A stretch of 64,000 nucleotides of DNA from Clostridiaceae bacterium (GCA_902363735.1 CABJBA010000006.1:1-64000), one strand, 5' to 3'. Counted from the first letter of the stretch, positions 36,083 through 48,585 are shown. The notes: generated from the letters alone by a model not told the origin. Translations and numbers: made by a program.

Positions 36083-36122
36083 AAAAGAGGCAGACTACCC
36101 AACATGGAAGTCTGCCTCTTTC
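36083..36122. terminator. Bidirectional terminator between rfbD and atpC
   Basis: AAAGAGGCAGACT at 36084-36096 pairs perfectly with AGTCTGCCTCTTT at 36109-36121. It ends both the rfb operon and the convergent ATP synthase operon. Confidence 0.9.
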
Positions 36123-36123
36123 A

Positions 36124-36591
36124 TCATTCATCATCATCATTGTCAAAATATTCAGGGTCTTCCAGATGAAGACTGACTTCAATACGAACCAAGGAACGGC
36201 GCAGTAAAACTTGAGAGCCGTGAATCTTCAATTCTTTTGAATCGTCCAGAAGTGTGGCTTCTGCTTCCTTACGGTCTGATTCTGCACGTCCCAGATCAAT
36301 CTCTCCCGGAGACTGGGCGATGGTGGTGAAAATATTCACTGTTGATTTTCCTATTTCAGCGATACCGCCGAATACTGCCAGTTTCTTTTCTGCACCATCA
36401 TTTAAAATACGAAGAATCCCATCTCCTAATACAGCTGAAACCGGTGTGTGTCCCGAAAGTGCTCCCAGATTTCCGTCAATGCAGCGCATAATGATCATGT
36501 CTGCTTTTTCTGAAAATTTGAGTCCCCGGGGTGTAATGATGTTGAGATTTATTTTTTTGTCTTTCAGGGTATTTGTCTGTTCTTCAGCCAT
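36124..36591 (-). CDS. atpC: F1 ATP synthase epsilon subunit
   Basis: A 155-residue subunit of the central stalk that couples rotation and can inhibit ATP hydrolysis. The N-terminal beta-sandwich segments NIITPRGLKFSEKADMIIMR and GALSGHTPVSAVLGDGILRI are conserved; a helical C-terminus follows, ending in an acidic tail. ATG 36591 has AGGGGG five bases upstream. It is the last gene of the operon, ten bases after atpD. Confidence 0.95.
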   Translation of the reverse strand: MAEEQTNTLKDKKINLNIITPRGLKFSEKADMIIMRCIDGNLGALSGHTPVSAVLGDGILRILNDGAEKKLAVFGGIAEIGKSTVNIFTTIAQSPGEIDLGRAESDRKEAEATLLDDSKELKIHGSQVLLRRSLVRIEVSLHLEDPEYFDNDDDE

Positions 36592-36601
36592 GGAATCCCC
36601 C

Positions 36602-38852
<2,251 letters not shown>

Positions 38853-38864
38853 ATCAGTACCTCC

Positions 38865-40899
<2,035 letters not shown>

Positions 40900-40912
<13 letters not shown>

Positions 40913-41460
40913 GGGGTGACCTCCATCTGTGCTAAGGTATCCTCAAAGATTTTGTTCTGAGTTTCATTGTCCATACTCAGAGTAATATATTTTTTTGCGA
41001 TAAGAGAAGCAAGCTCAATAATATGGAAACGGGTTTCTTCCTGGAGACGTTTCTTATCTGACAAAACTCTGTCCAACGAGCGTTTTTTAATCTCAGATGC
41101 TTCTCGTCTTGCATCTTCCAGAATTAATTTACCTTCATCAATAGACTTAAGGCGGGCGATTTCCAGAATTTCTGTACGCTCTTTCTCTATTTCTTTTATT
41201 TTTAATTCATATTCAGAGATAAGACCCTGAGCCTTGATCATAGCAGCATCTGTGTCGTTAATCCTCTGCTGAATTCCCTCGCTTCTTTTACGCATAAATT
41301 CTTTAACCGGTTTATAAAGAATAAAACCCAGTGCAACAGCCAAAATGATTCCGTTCAATAATTGGATCCCAATGCTGATTGCCGTTTGAGAATCCAGGCC
41401 AAAAACACGTCCTTCGGGTAAAGTCTGAGCTAAAAGCATTATTTCACTCTGCAATTCCAA
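40900..41460 (-). CDS. atpF: Fo ATP synthase subunit b
   Basis: A 186-residue peripheral-stalk protein with one membrane helix (IGIQLLNGIILAVALGFILY) and a long charged coiled coil (about residues 50-170). It starts at TTG 41460 just after GGAGGTC; ATG eight codons later is a fallback. It lies between atpE and atpH. Confidence 0.92.
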
Positions 41461-41504
41461 TGACCTCCTTCTTCTATTCTACACCAAATTGGTCGCCATT
41501 ACCT

Positions 41505-41777
41505 TTATCCCATATAGTTCAATAAGATTGTTACCAGCGGGTTAGCAAAGAGCATGATAATAGCAATCAAAAGACCGTAAATACCAGAGGTCTCAGCCAT
41601 AGCCAGACCAACAAACATGGTACTGCGAATGGAATCTGCAGCTTCCGGCTGTCTTCCTATGGATTCTATAGCCTGAGCAGCAATTTTTGCCTGCCCAAAT
41701 GTGGTTAATACTCCGTTAAGAAGTGCAATTACTGCTGTAATATGTGCGATACCGATAACATAGCCTAATGTTTCCAT
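41505..41777 (-). CDS. atpE: Fo ATP synthase subunit c (atypical first helix)
   Basis: A 90-residue proteolipid of the rotor ring. The loop IGRQPEA and helix 2 AMAETSGIYGLLIAIIMLFANPL with the ion-binding glutamate are conserved. A glutamine at the position of Na+-ligand Q32 (in FGQAKIAAQAIES) and Thr-Ser right after the glutamate fit Na+-coupled c subunits. Helix 1 (AHITAVIALLNGVLTTFG) lacks the GxGxGxG packing motif found in most c subunits. ATG 41777 follows GGAGG by eight bases. Confidence 0.92.
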   Translation of the reverse strand: METLGYVIGIAHITAVIALLNGVLTTFGQAKIAAQAIESIGRQPEAADSIRSTMFVGLAMAETSGIYGLLIAIIMLFANPLVTILLNYMG

Positions 41778-41844
41778 GATTATTTCCTCCAATTAATTCA
41801 TTTCTTAGTGATTGACAATATTTCGGGTTACCTAAAACGATTTT

Positions 41845-42522
41845 TCATTCTGCTGCGCCTTTGACATACATAAGGCTTATAATAACAAAGATATAAGTCT
41901 GCAAAGCACCAAATATGATATCAAAAAATGCATGCAGCAAGGCTGGGATGCCGAACTGGACAAAGACTGGCGTTAATGCATAATAAAGTGTCAGAATAAT
42001 CGTACCAGAAAGCATGTTGCCGAAGAGTCGAAAACTCAACGAGACTGGCTTGGCTAACTCACCAACCAGATTCAGGGGAAAGAATATAAAGTGTGGTTCA
42101 AAGAAACTTTTCAGATATTTGCCTTTTTGATGTCTGAAACCCATAAAAAGCATAATGATAAAGCTGGCAAAGGCCAGTGCAAAGGTAGTTGCCCAGTCTG
42201 CTGTCGGAGCTCTGAGCCCAAACACACTGAACAAGCTAGATGAGAGAATAAAGACGAAAACCGTGAAAAACCAGGGGGATATATACGATAGCTTTTCACC
42301 TAAGGTATTGCTTGCAAAATTATCAAAGGTCTCAACGACTGCTTCTATTACATTTTGAAATCCCTTGGGAATGACTTGGAACTTGCGAAGTCTGATGCGG
42401 GTAACCACGGCAAGCACAATGAGAATTGACATAATAAACCATGTATTAACAATCGTTTCTGTTATTCTGATTTCAATACCTGCAAAATTTAAAATCCAAA
42501 GATTGTCTACATTTAAACCCAC
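41845..42522 (-). CDS. atpB: Fo ATP synthase subunit a
   Basis: A 225-residue membrane stator protein with about five to six helices that forms the ion half-channels. The essential arginine is in SLSFRLFGNMLSG. The C-terminal FDIIFGALQTYIFVIISLMYV is the second conserved helix. It starts at GTG 42522, after AGGTGGTGA. Standard short clostridial length. Confidence 0.95.
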   Translation of the reverse strand: MGLNVDNLWILNFAGIEIRITETIVNTWFIMSILIVLAVVTRIRLRKFQVIPKGFQNVIEAVVETFDNFASNTLGEKLSYISPWFFTVFVFILSSSLFSVFGLRAPTADWATTFALAFASFIIMLFMGFRHQKGKYLKSFFEPHFIFFPLNLVGELAKPVSLSFRLFGNMLSGTIILTLYYALTPVFVQFGIPALLHAFFDIIFGALQTYIFVIISLMYVKGAAE

Positions 42523-42556
42523 GAGTTAATCACCACCTACTTATATTATATTTTGC

Positions 42557-42928
42557 TCAACTTTTTGACGTAAATTTAAGGTTGTATATGGCCAGTTGAA
42601 AAGCCAGTATGCCGGCTGCCACCCCCCACAGATTAATCTGCGGTACAAGGGCACCCAGAACCAAAACTACTCCGGAAAGCAGAAGTCTTAGCAAGTGTTG
42701 AAGGCTTACATAGTTTCCTGCACGTTTTTGTTCCATTATAAGTGCTGCATTCACTGCACGTTCCAGGAGGAATACTTTGATGATACTGAGAGTTGAACCT
42801 AAGAATACCCCAAACATAAAAGGAAGAAAGTTCAGAGAACGGTAATAAATTATGGAACCCAAAATGCATATGAATGCAATGATTCCAATTGTAAAAACCA
42901 TTCTTTTTGCTAAATCAGATAATTTCAT
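42557..42928 (-). CDS. ATP synthase subunit I-like membrane protein
   Basis: A 123-residue protein with four predicted membrane helices, placed directly before atpB as AtpI-family (subunit I) genes are. AtpI assists c-ring assembly or Mg2+ handling in other species. ATG 42928 follows AAAGGGG by about eleven bases. Sequence similarity is weak by eye; the call rests on topology and position. Confidence 0.75.
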   Translation of the reverse strand: MKLSDLAKRMVFTIGIIAFICILGSIIYYRSLNFLPFMFGVFLGSTLSIIKVFLLERAVNAALIMEQKRAGNYVSLQHLLRLLLSGVVLVLGALVPQINLWGVAAGILAFQLAIYNLKFTSKS

Positions 42929-42963
42929 ATTACTTCTCACCCCTTTCTAAAAGTTAATGTTTA

Positions 42964-43197
42964 TTATTTCTCTCCAGGTATGTTGAATAATACTTTAAAT
43001 GATGCCCCCACACCTAATAACGAAAAGATCAATAAGAACCAAGGTGTTGTTCCCAGCCAGATATCCAGATACTTTCCCAACAGGACACCTGTTAATATTG
43101 ATGCCGCAATCGTTACTCCTATTTGGGAGAAGTAGGCTAAAGCACGAAAAGTTTCGCTATTCTTTGGTCTTTTCTCTCCATTGTCATCCTTGCTCAA
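42964..43197 (-). CDS. AtpZ/AtpI-type small membrane protein
   Basis: A 77-residue protein with two membrane helices (ALAYFSQIGVTIAASILTGVLLGKYLD and TPWFLLIFSLLGVGASFKVLF regions), the pattern of AtpZ, which heads many clostridial atp operons and may form a cation channel with AtpI. It starts at TTG 43197 six bases after GGGAGGGGG. Confidence 0.82.
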   Translation of the reverse strand: MSKDDNGEKRPKNSETFRALAYFSQIGVTIAASILTGVLLGKYLDIWLGTTPWFLLIFSLLGVGASFKVLFNIPGEK

Positions 43198-43273
43198 GAC
43201 GGTCCCCCTCCCTTATAAAAAATATAGTGCCTAACTTTAATGACATCAGGCACCATATTTCCACTTACTATAA

Positions 43274-43313
43274 ATCCTAACACAGATATAGAGAATGTGT
43301 CAAGTTATGTCAA
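43274..43313 (-). promoter_or_regulatory. Probable tandem sigma-A promoters of the atp operon
   Basis: On the minus strand TTGACA (43308-43313) is 17 bases from TATATC (43285-43290), and a second TTGACA (43298-43303) is 18 bases from TAGGAT (43274-43279) with TG upstream. Both read into atpZ about 80-90 bases away. The rest of the 43198-43623 gap holds this region and the rpmG promoter; I see no gene in it. Confidence 0.6.
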
Positions 43314-43486
43314 CTATTTTTTGAAAATTCAGAAAAATTCTGTTTTTTATACTAATTTCTTTATAGCGTTGATTTGGCTTTCAGAACTGTATGGAACTGT
43401 TCCATATAAATGTGGATTGCATTTTTTTAGTAATTATGATATAATATAAAAATTCGGAACATGCTATAATGTTCTACAAAAAAAGA

Positions 43487-43515
43487 TTGACGAATCCTGG
43501 CCTGTGTGTTATATT
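43487..43515 (+). promoter_or_regulatory. Sigma-A promoter of rpmG-secE-nusG
   Basis: TTGACG at 43487-43492, a 17-base spacer and TATATT at 43510-43515. The predicted leader before rpmG is about 100 bases. Confidence 0.75.
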
Positions 43516-43623
43516 TATTGGGCGAATGGAAGAGCTAGGTCTTTTTTTTATGCTCAAAATTGTTTGAAGCAAAAGAACAAGACTCAAAACACAACAACGA
43601 AAAATTAAGCGGAGGTGGAAGTC

Positions 43624-43773
43624 GTGCGCACAAAAATCACACTGGCATGTACGGAATGCAAACAGCGTAACTATAACATGACCAAAGATAAAAAGACTCA
43701 TCCGGACAGAATGGAAACTAAAAAGTATTGTAAATTCTGTAAGAGCCATACCATGCACAAAGAAACAAAGTAA
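43624..43773 (+). CDS. rpmG: Ribosomal protein bL33
   Basis: A 49-residue protein of the large ribosomal subunit, read directly from the DNA. It opens [18 protein letters not shown] and ends with [17 protein letters not shown]. Two CxxC pairs (CTEC and CKFC) mark the zinc-binding form. It starts at GTG 43624 after GGAGGTGG. Its place before secE and nusG is the usual one in Firmicutes. Confidence 0.95.
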   Translation: MRTKITLACTECKQRNYNMTKDKKTHPDRMETKKYCKFCKSHTMHKETK

Positions 43774-43797
43774 TCGGTTTGTAAAGGACGTGAAATT

Positions 43798-44010
43798 ATG
43801 GGAGATACAGTGAACAACGAAAGTGCTCGGAAGAAAAGCTTTTTCAGAGGTTTAAAGGCCGAGTTTGCCAAAATTATTTGGCCTTCCAAAGAAACCGTAA
43901 TGAAGCAGACCGTGGCAGTTGTGTCAGCGGCGGTTGCTTTAGGACTGATTATTGCGATTCTTGATCTGATCATCGGATTTGGTCTCAGTTCTATCTTAGG
44001 GTTAAGGTGA
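43798..44010 (+). CDS. secE: Preprotein translocase subunit SecE
   Basis: A 70-residue single-span membrane protein of the SecYEG channel. FFRGLKAEFAKIIWPSKE is the conserved amphipathic segment before the C-terminal membrane helix. It lies 24 bases after rpmG and 4 bases before nusG. Confidence 0.95.
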   Translation: MGDTVNNESARKKSFFRGLKAEFAKIIWPSKETVMKQTVAVVSAAVALGLIIAILDLIIGFGLSSILGLR

Positions 44011-44014
44011 GTTT

Positions 44015-44530
44015 ATGTCAGAAGCAAATTGGTATGTAGTCCATACCTATTCAGGTTATGAGAACAAAGTAAAAGTCGACATTGAGAAGACCATTGAAAA
44101 CAGAGGTTTGCAGGAGCAGATCCTGGAGGTTTCAGTTCCGCTGGAATCCGTCATTGAGCTTAAAAATGGCATTGAGAAAAAGGCCGATAAAAAGATGTTC
44201 CCCGGCTACGTACTGATTCATATGTTCATGAACGATGAGACATGGTATGTGGTACGTAATACACGCGGGGTGACAGGCTTTGTAGGCCCTGGATCAAAAC
44301 CGGTTCCTCTGACTGAAGATGAGATGGAAAAGCTTGGATTCCGGAATGAGGAGTTCATTATTGGCTTTGAAGTGGGAGATACCGTTGTGGTAACTTCCGG
44401 TGCATGGAAGGATACCGTTGGTGCTGTCAAGTCCATCAACGAAGGTAAGAAAACCATCACCATGAGCGTTGAGATGTTCGGCCGTGAAACACCGGTGGAA
44501 CTGAATTTCAGCGAAGTGAAAAAGATGTAA
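44015..44530 (+). CDS. nusG: Transcription termination/antitermination factor NusG
   Basis: A 171-residue factor that binds RNA polymerase and Rho or the ribosome. The NGN domain has WYVVHTYSGYENKVK and FPGYVLIHMFMNDETWYVVRNTRGVTGF split over residues 1-95. The KOW domain begins at GDTVVVTSGAWKDTVGAVKS. Standard length. Confidence 0.96.
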   Translation: MSEANWYVVHTYSGYENKVKVDIEKTIENRGLQEQILEVSVPLESVIELKNGIEKKADKKMFPGYVLIHMFMNDETWYVVRNTRGVTGFVGPGSKPVPLTEDEMEKLGFRNEEFIIGFEVGDTVVVTSGAWKDTVGAVKSINEGKKTITMSVEMFGRETPVELNFSEVKKM

Positions 44531-44542
44531 CAAGTAAAAGCG

Positions 44543-44590
44543 GCTTATATCCATATAAGCTCGTGGGAGGGAAATCCCCGACAATACCAC
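44543..44590 (+). promoter_or_regulatory. L1-binding operator in the rplK leader
   Basis: GTGGGAGG at 44563-44570 and CCGACAATACCAC ending at 44590 form a stem with an asymmetric loop that copies the L1-binding site of 23S rRNA (helix 76, where GUGGGAGG pairs with ...CCGAC...AAUACCAC). A perfect hairpin GCTTATAT/ATATAAGC (44543-44560) precedes it. Binding of free L1 would repress translation of rplK-rplA. Confidence 0.8.
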
Positions 44591-44612
44591 ATTTATTAGG
44601 AGGTGCCTTATT

Positions 44613-45038
44613 ATGGCAAAGAAAGTAACTGGATATATCAAATTGCAGATTCCGGCAGGAAAGGCTACACCAGCTCCTCCTGTAGGTCCTGCACTTGGAC
44701 AGCATGGCGTAAACATTGTACAGTTTACAAAGGATTTCAACGCTAGAACAGCAGATCAGGGAGATTTAATTATTCCGGTTGTTATTACTGTTTATGCAGA
44801 CAGAAGCTTCAGCTTCATCACTAAGACTCCGCCAGCTGCCGTATTATTAAAAAAGGCCTGCAAGCTTAAATCCGGCTCTGCAGTACCAAACAAAACAAAG
44901 GTGGCTACTATTTCCAAGGCTGAACTGCAGAAGATTGCAGAACTGAAAATGCCAGATTTAAATGCTGCATCCGTTGAGGCTGCTATGAGCATGGTTGCTG
45001 GTACTGCAAGAAGCATGGGAATTACTGTTGAGGCATAA
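44613..45038 (+). CDS. rplK: Ribosomal protein uL11
   Basis: A 141-residue protein of the GTPase-associated centre. [20 protein letters not shown] at residues 6-25 and [17 protein letters not shown] following it are the classic N-terminal sequence; the C-terminal domain ends in [13 protein letters not shown] and binds 23S rRNA. AGGAGGTG precedes ATG 44613. It is preceded by an L1 operator-like stem. Confidence 0.97.
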   Translation: MAKKVTGYIKLQIPAGKATPAPPVGPALGQHGVNIVQFTKDFNARTADQGDLIIPVVITVYADRSFSFITKTPPAAVLLKKACKLKSGSAVPNKTKVATISKAELQKIAELKMPDLNAASVEAAMSMVAGTARSMGITVEA

Positions 45039-45131
45039 TTTACTTAGAGGAGGCTTAGTCCTGACTTAGTAAATTTGCTGTTCGACAAGCCCCGAGGCAA
45101 GTCGAACTTCCTTTAAAGGATTTTTGAAAAC

Positions 45132-45160
45132 GTGGGAGGGAAAATCCCCGACAATACCAC
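45132..45160 (+). promoter_or_regulatory. Second L1-binding operator, directly before rplA
   Basis: GTGGGAGGG at 45132-45140 and CCCCGACAATACCAC ending at 45160 repeat the element before rplK almost exactly, and AGGAGG of rplA follows two bases later. A GTTCGAC/GTCGAAC hairpin (45080-45107) lies upstream. It fits direct autoregulation of L1. Confidence 0.8.
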
Positions 45161-45176
45161 TAGGAGGTTATTTAGA

Positions 45177-45872
45177 ATGAAAAGAGGAAAAAGATACGCA
45201 GAGGCAGCAAAAGCAGTAGATCGTTCTGTTCTCTACGATGCACCGGCAGCAATCTCTTTAGTAAAGACAAATGCAAGTGCTAAATTTAATGAAACCATTG
45301 AAGCTCATATCAGAACCGGATGTGACGGCCGTCACGCTGACCAGCAGATCCGTGGCGCAGTTGTACTTCCTCATGGAACAGGTAAGACCGTGAAAATCTT
45401 GGTTTTCGCAAAGGGACCTAAGGCTGATGAGGCACAGGCTGCAGGCGCAGATTACGTTGGAGCTGAGGAATTGATTCCGAAGATCCAGAACGAAGGCTGG
45501 CTGGATTTTGATGTAGTTGTTGCTACACCGGACATGATGGGTGTTGTTGGTCGTTTAGGACGTGTCCTGGGACCTAAGGGCTTAATGCCAAACCCAAAAG
45601 CCGGAACTGTTACCATGGACGTAGCAAAGGCAATTGACGACATCAAAGCTGGTAAGGTTGAGTACAGACTTGATAAAACAAATATTATCCACGTGCCAGT
45701 TGGAAAAGCTTCTTTCACAGAAGAACAGTTAGCGGACAACTTCCAGACGCTTGTTGATGCAATCGTCAAAGCAAAACCAAGTACAGTAAAAGGCGCTTAT
45801 TTAAAGAGCGTTACCCTGGCTTCCACAATGGGACCTGGTGTAAAGCTGAACGTAGCGAAGTTAATGAACTAA
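45177..45872 (+). CDS. rplA: Ribosomal protein uL1
   Basis: A 231-residue protein of the L1 stalk and translational repressor of its own operon. [15 protein letters not shown] opens the protein; [20 protein letters not shown] with [13 protein letters not shown] is the conserved RNA-binding segment. ATG 45177 follows AGGAGG; the frame is open to 45132 but that part is the operator stem. Confidence 0.97.
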   Translation: MKRGKRYAEAAKAVDRSVLYDAPAAISLVKTNASAKFNETIEAHIRTGCDGRHADQQIRGAVVLPHGTGKTVKILVFAKGPKADEAQAAGADYVGAEELIPKIQNEGWLDFDVVVATPDMMGVVGRLGRVLGPKGLMPNPKAGTVTMDVAKAIDDIKAGKVEYRLDKTNIIHVPVGKASFTEEQLADNFQTLVDAIVKAKPSTVKGAYLKSVTLASTMGPGVKLNVAKLMN

Positions 45873-45885
45873 TTTTGTTTTGTGG

Positions 45886-45914
45886 TTGACATGAATTATA
45901 TATAATGTTATACT
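45886..45914 (+). promoter_or_regulatory. Sigma-A promoter of rplJ-rplL
   Basis: TTGACA at 45886-45891, a 17-base spacer and TATACT at 45909-45914, starting 14 bases after rplA. The transcript begins near 45921, at the L10 leader. Confidence 0.85.
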
Positions 45915-45920
45915 ATTTCA

Positions 45921-46047
45921 GTATTAACTGCCGAAGACAGCAGGTGCCGCAAGGCATAAGGTGCAAACGCCTGCCGAGGAATGTACAAGAATCATTTTTT
46001 TTAAATGAATTTGTAGACCTCTCTGTCCTTTGGGCGGAGGGGTTTTT
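45921..46047 (+). promoter_or_regulatory. L10 leader with attenuator
   Basis: The leader between the promoter and rplJ carries the paired segments GCAGGTGCC...GGCATAAGGTGC and GCCTGC typical of the L10(L12)4-binding element, and ends in a terminator (GACCTCTCTGTCC with GGCGGAGGGGT at 46016-46042, then five Ts). Binding of L10-L12 is expected to stop read-through into rplJ. Identification is by position and structure. Confidence 0.8.
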
Positions 46048-46129
46048 CTATGGCATAATTCCCTTGCAGTTTCTACGAGCAGGCTTTGCGGGAAACCGCA
46101 GGCTTAGACTAAACAGGAGGTAAACCATA

Positions 46130-46633
46130 ATGGCAAAAGTTGAATTAAAACAACCAATCGTAAGCGAAATCGCTGACTTACTGGAAGGCGCTGAGACAGC
46201 CGTAGTTGTAGACTACCGCGGTATTACAGTTGCTCAGGATACAGAACTTCGTAAGAAATTGAGAGATGCTGGTGTAACTTATAAAGTATATAAGAACACC
46301 ATGATCCGTTTCGCAGCGAAAGGAACTGCATTTGAGGCTTTAGATCCAAGCCTGGAAGGACCTACAGCAATTGCTGTATCCAAGACAGATGCAACAGCTC
46401 CGGCAAGAATTCTGGCTGAATTCGCTAAGACAGCTCCCGCTTTAGAGATTAAGGGCGGTGTTGTGGAAGGCGTTTACTACGATTCAAAAGCAATGGGACA
46501 GATCGCCAGCATTCCTTCCAGAGAAATTCTTCTCGGAAAGTTACTGGGCAGCATCCAGTCTCCTATTACAAACTTTGCACGCGTACTCAAGCAGATCGCA
46601 GACGGTCAGGGCGGAGAAGCGGCAGAGGCATAA
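46130..46633 (+). CDS. rplJ: Ribosomal protein uL10
   Basis: A 167-residue stalk-base protein that holds L7/L12 dimers. AETAVVVDYRGITVAQDTEL and VTYKVYKNTMIRFAAKGTA are conserved parts of the N-terminal rRNA-binding domain; the C-terminal helix binds L12. AGGAGG precedes ATG 46130. It is controlled by the leader upstream. Confidence 0.97.
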   Translation: MAKVELKQPIVSEIADLLEGAETAVVVDYRGITVAQDTELRKKLRDAGVTYKVYKNTMIRFAAKGTAFEALDPSLEGPTAIAVSKTDATAPARILAEFAKTAPALEIKGGVVEGVYYDSKAMGQIASIPSREILLGKLLGSIQSPITNFARVLKQIADGQGGEAAEA

Positions 46634-46740
46634 AATTCTTAAGGCAGGAGAAGTGTGCCTGAATTTTAGCCGTTCGATGAACGTTAGGTGAATCGGACTT
46701 TATTAAAAATAAAACATATTAAATACGGAGGTATATTATC

Positions 46741-47112
46741 ATGGCAAAGTTAACAACAGCTGAGTTTATTGAAGCGATTAAAGAGTTATCTGTATTAGAA
46801 TTAAACGAATTAGTAAAGGCTTGTGAGGAAGAGTTCGGTGTATCTGCAGCAGCAGGCGTAGTGGTTGCAGCAGCAGGCCCAGCAGCAGCAGAAGAAGAGA
46901 AGACTGAGTTCGATGTTGAATTAACAGAGGTTGGTCCTAACAAGGTTAAGGTTATCAAGGTTGTTCGTGAAGCTACAGGCTTAGGCTTAAAAGAAGCTAA
47001 AGACGTAGTTGACGGCGCTCCTAAGGTTGTTAAGGCTGGCGCTTCTAAGGAAGAAGCTGATCAGATCAAGGCTTCCTTAGAGGCTGAAGGCGCAAAAGTT
47101 ACTTTAAAGTAA
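46741..47112 (+). CDS. rplL: Ribosomal protein bL12
   Basis: A 123-residue stalk protein that recruits translation GTPases. The N-terminal dimerisation domain, the alanine-rich hinge ([18 protein letters not shown]) and the C-terminal [20 protein letters not shown] are all present. It is followed by a strong terminator. rpoB, which usually comes next, is absent from this window. Confidence 0.97.
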   Translation: MAKLTTAEFIEAIKELSVLELNELVKACEEEFGVSAAAGVVVAAAGPAAAEEEKTEFDVELTEVGPNKVKVIKVVREATGLGLKEAKDVVDGAPKVVKAGASKEEADQIKASLEAEGAKVTLK

Positions 47113-47137
47113 TTTTTCTTTGTCTTTATGGATATGG

Positions 47138-47177
47138 ACGGGGTTCTGCTTTTTCAGGAAAGCAGAACCCCGTTTTA
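47138..47177 (+). terminator. Strong terminator after rplL
   Basis: ACGGGGTTCTGCTTT at 47138-47152 pairs perfectly with AAAGCAGAACCCCGT at 47159-47173, followed by Ts. It ends the ribosomal-protein transcript. Confidence 0.92.
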
Positions 47178-47233
47178 TTGCACTCAGCTTGTTCTCCACG
47201 AAAGAATTCCTGTGGAGAAATAACAGAATAGTC

Positions 47234-47262
47234 TTGACAATTCTGCACATTTGGGTTAGAAT
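47234..47262 (+). promoter_or_regulatory. Sigma-A promoter of the cold-shock gene
   Basis: TTGACA at 47234-47239, a 17-base spacer and TAGAAT at 47257-47262. The predicted start near 47269 gives a 134-base leader. Confidence 0.85.
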
Positions 47263-47292
47263 GAATGAGTATTATCGAATGGAGTTATGATT

Positions 47293-47346
47293 TCACATAT
47301 TTTTGTAAGTCATTATTTTCGGATGATGATTTACAAAAATATGTGA
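47293..47346 (+). promoter_or_regulatory. Long hairpin in the cold-shock mRNA leader
   Basis: TCACATATTTTTGTAA (47293-47308) pairs perfectly over 16 bases with TTACAAAAATATGTGA (47331-47346), with a further weak stem in the loop, and a short T-rich run follows. It lies in the leader of cspA and could be an attenuator or a temperature-responsive element. Confidence 0.65.
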
Positions 47347-47402
47347 TTTTTGTTTCAGGCGATATAACAAATAATTTTTATTTATATCAGGAGGTACGCG
47401 TT

Positions 47403-47606
47403 ATGAACAACGGTACAGTAAAATGGTTTAATGGAGCTAAAGGATATGGTTTTATCGTAAATGATGCAACAGGCGAAGAAGTTTTCGTACACTTCTCTGG
47501 CATTGTTTCTGATGGTTACAAGACTCTTGAAGAAGGCCAGAAAGTAACTTACGAAACAACAGAAGGAAATCGCGGTCTGCAGGCAGTTAACGTTTGCATG
47601 GCTTAA
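47403..47606 (+). CDS. Cold-shock domain protein
   Basis: A 67-residue single-stranded nucleic-acid-binding protein and RNA chaperone of the CspA family. [19 protein letters not shown] holds RNP1 and [10 protein letters not shown] holds RNP2. ATG 47403 follows AGGAGG; a longer open frame from 47265 is mostly the structured leader. The strong promoter suggests high expression. Confidence 0.96.
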   Translation: MNNGTVKWFNGAKGYGFIVNDATGEEVFVHFSGIVSDGYKTLEEGQKVTYETTEGNRGLQAVNVCMA

Positions 47607-47621
47607 TTAAATCTTTAATTT

Positions 47622-47670
47622 AGAAGAAGGGCTGTCTTCATTCTCAGAATGGAGGGCAGCCCTTCTTTTT
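47622..47670 (+). terminator. Terminator after the cold-shock gene
   Basis: AGAAGGGCTG...CATT pairs with AATG...GGCAGCCCTTCT, followed by five Ts. Confidence 0.88.
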
Positions 47671-47768
47671 ATTCCTCTTTCAAAAAAAGAAAGAAACATA
47701 AGTTTTAGTTTTATTTCTTCAGGATAGCCCATAGATTAAATAATAATGGCAGAAAGCAGGGCTTATGC

Positions 47769-48491
47769 ATGAGTAGTATCAGAAGGAAAATTACTTGTCT
47801 TCTACTTGTTCTGGCGCTGGATCTTGTTTTTCTCAGGGGAATGTACTATTCTTATGTGCAAGCAAAGGATACTTTGTTTATTCCGGTGAGTGGGGATTCA
47901 GAGGAAATCAATGATGGGGGCCGGAAGTTTTCCGGAGACAAGCAGATTGCCCTGACCTTTGACGACGGCCCTGATTCTGTTTATACGCCTCAGCTTTTGA
48001 ATGGATTGAGGGAGAGAGGTGTTCATGCTACGTTTTTCCTTCTGGGAGAGAATGTGGAGGGCAGAGAGGATATTGTGAAGCAGATGTATCATGATGGGCA
48101 TTTAATCGGCAGCCACGGCTACAGCCATATTCAAATGGGCAAGGAAACCGTTAAAACTGCCTGTGAACAGATAGAGGAAAACAACAAGAAGATTGAGGCC
48201 ATTATAGGGAAACGGCCTCAATACCTGCGCCCCCCTTACGGTTCCTGGACAGAGGAACTGGAATGCACCATTGATATGACTGTGGTGATGTGGGATGTGG
48301 ATCCTCTGGACTGGAAATCCCAAAATGCAAAAAAGGTTGTCCGGCACATCGTAAAAAATGTGGAGCCGGGGGATATTATTCTTCTTCACGATGTGTTCCC
48401 CACATCTGTGGAAGCGGCTTTGGAAGCCATTGATGCCCTGATTAAGCAGGGATACACCTTTGTTACAGTGGATGAGCTTTTGGTAGACTGA
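47769..48491 (+). CDS. Polysaccharide deacetylase (CE4/NodB family), membrane-anchored
   Basis: A 240-residue protein with an N-terminal signal anchor (ITCLLLVLALDLVFLRGMYY) and an extracellular NodB domain. The metal triad is seen in LTFDDGPD and HLIGSHGYSHIQ; RPPYGSW and IILLHDVFPTS are motifs 3 and 5. It should deacetylate cell-wall glycan, such as peptidoglycan N-acetylmuramic acid or N-acetylglucosamine in the PdaA/PgdA manner. It is monocistronic, with terminators on both sides. Confidence 0.9.
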   Translation: MSSIRRKITCLLLVLALDLVFLRGMYYSYVQAKDTLFIPVSGDSEEINDGGRKFSGDKQIALTFDDGPDSVYTPQLLNGLRERGVHATFFLLGENVEGREDIVKQMYHDGHLIGSHGYSHIQMGKETVKTACEQIEENNKKIEAIIGKRPQYLRPPYGSWTEELECTIDMTVVMWDVDPLDWKSQNAKKVVRHIVKNVEPGDIILLHDVFPTSVEAALEAIDALIKQGYTFVTVDELLVD

Positions 48492-48509
48492 GAAGGCTTT
48501 ATGGGGCCA

Positions 48510-48572
48510 AAAAGCTCCTGTTCTGTGGGAATTGCAGAAGCTGCTTCCCACAGAACAGGAGCCTGTGTTTTG
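48510..48572. terminator. Bidirectional terminator between deacetylase and PII-like genes
   Basis: GCTCCTGTTCTGTGGGA (48514-48530) pairs perfectly with TCCCACAGAACAGGAGC (48546-48562), with A's on the left and T's on the right, separating convergent genes. Confidence 0.9.
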
Positions 48573-48585
48573 TTTGTAATCTCTT

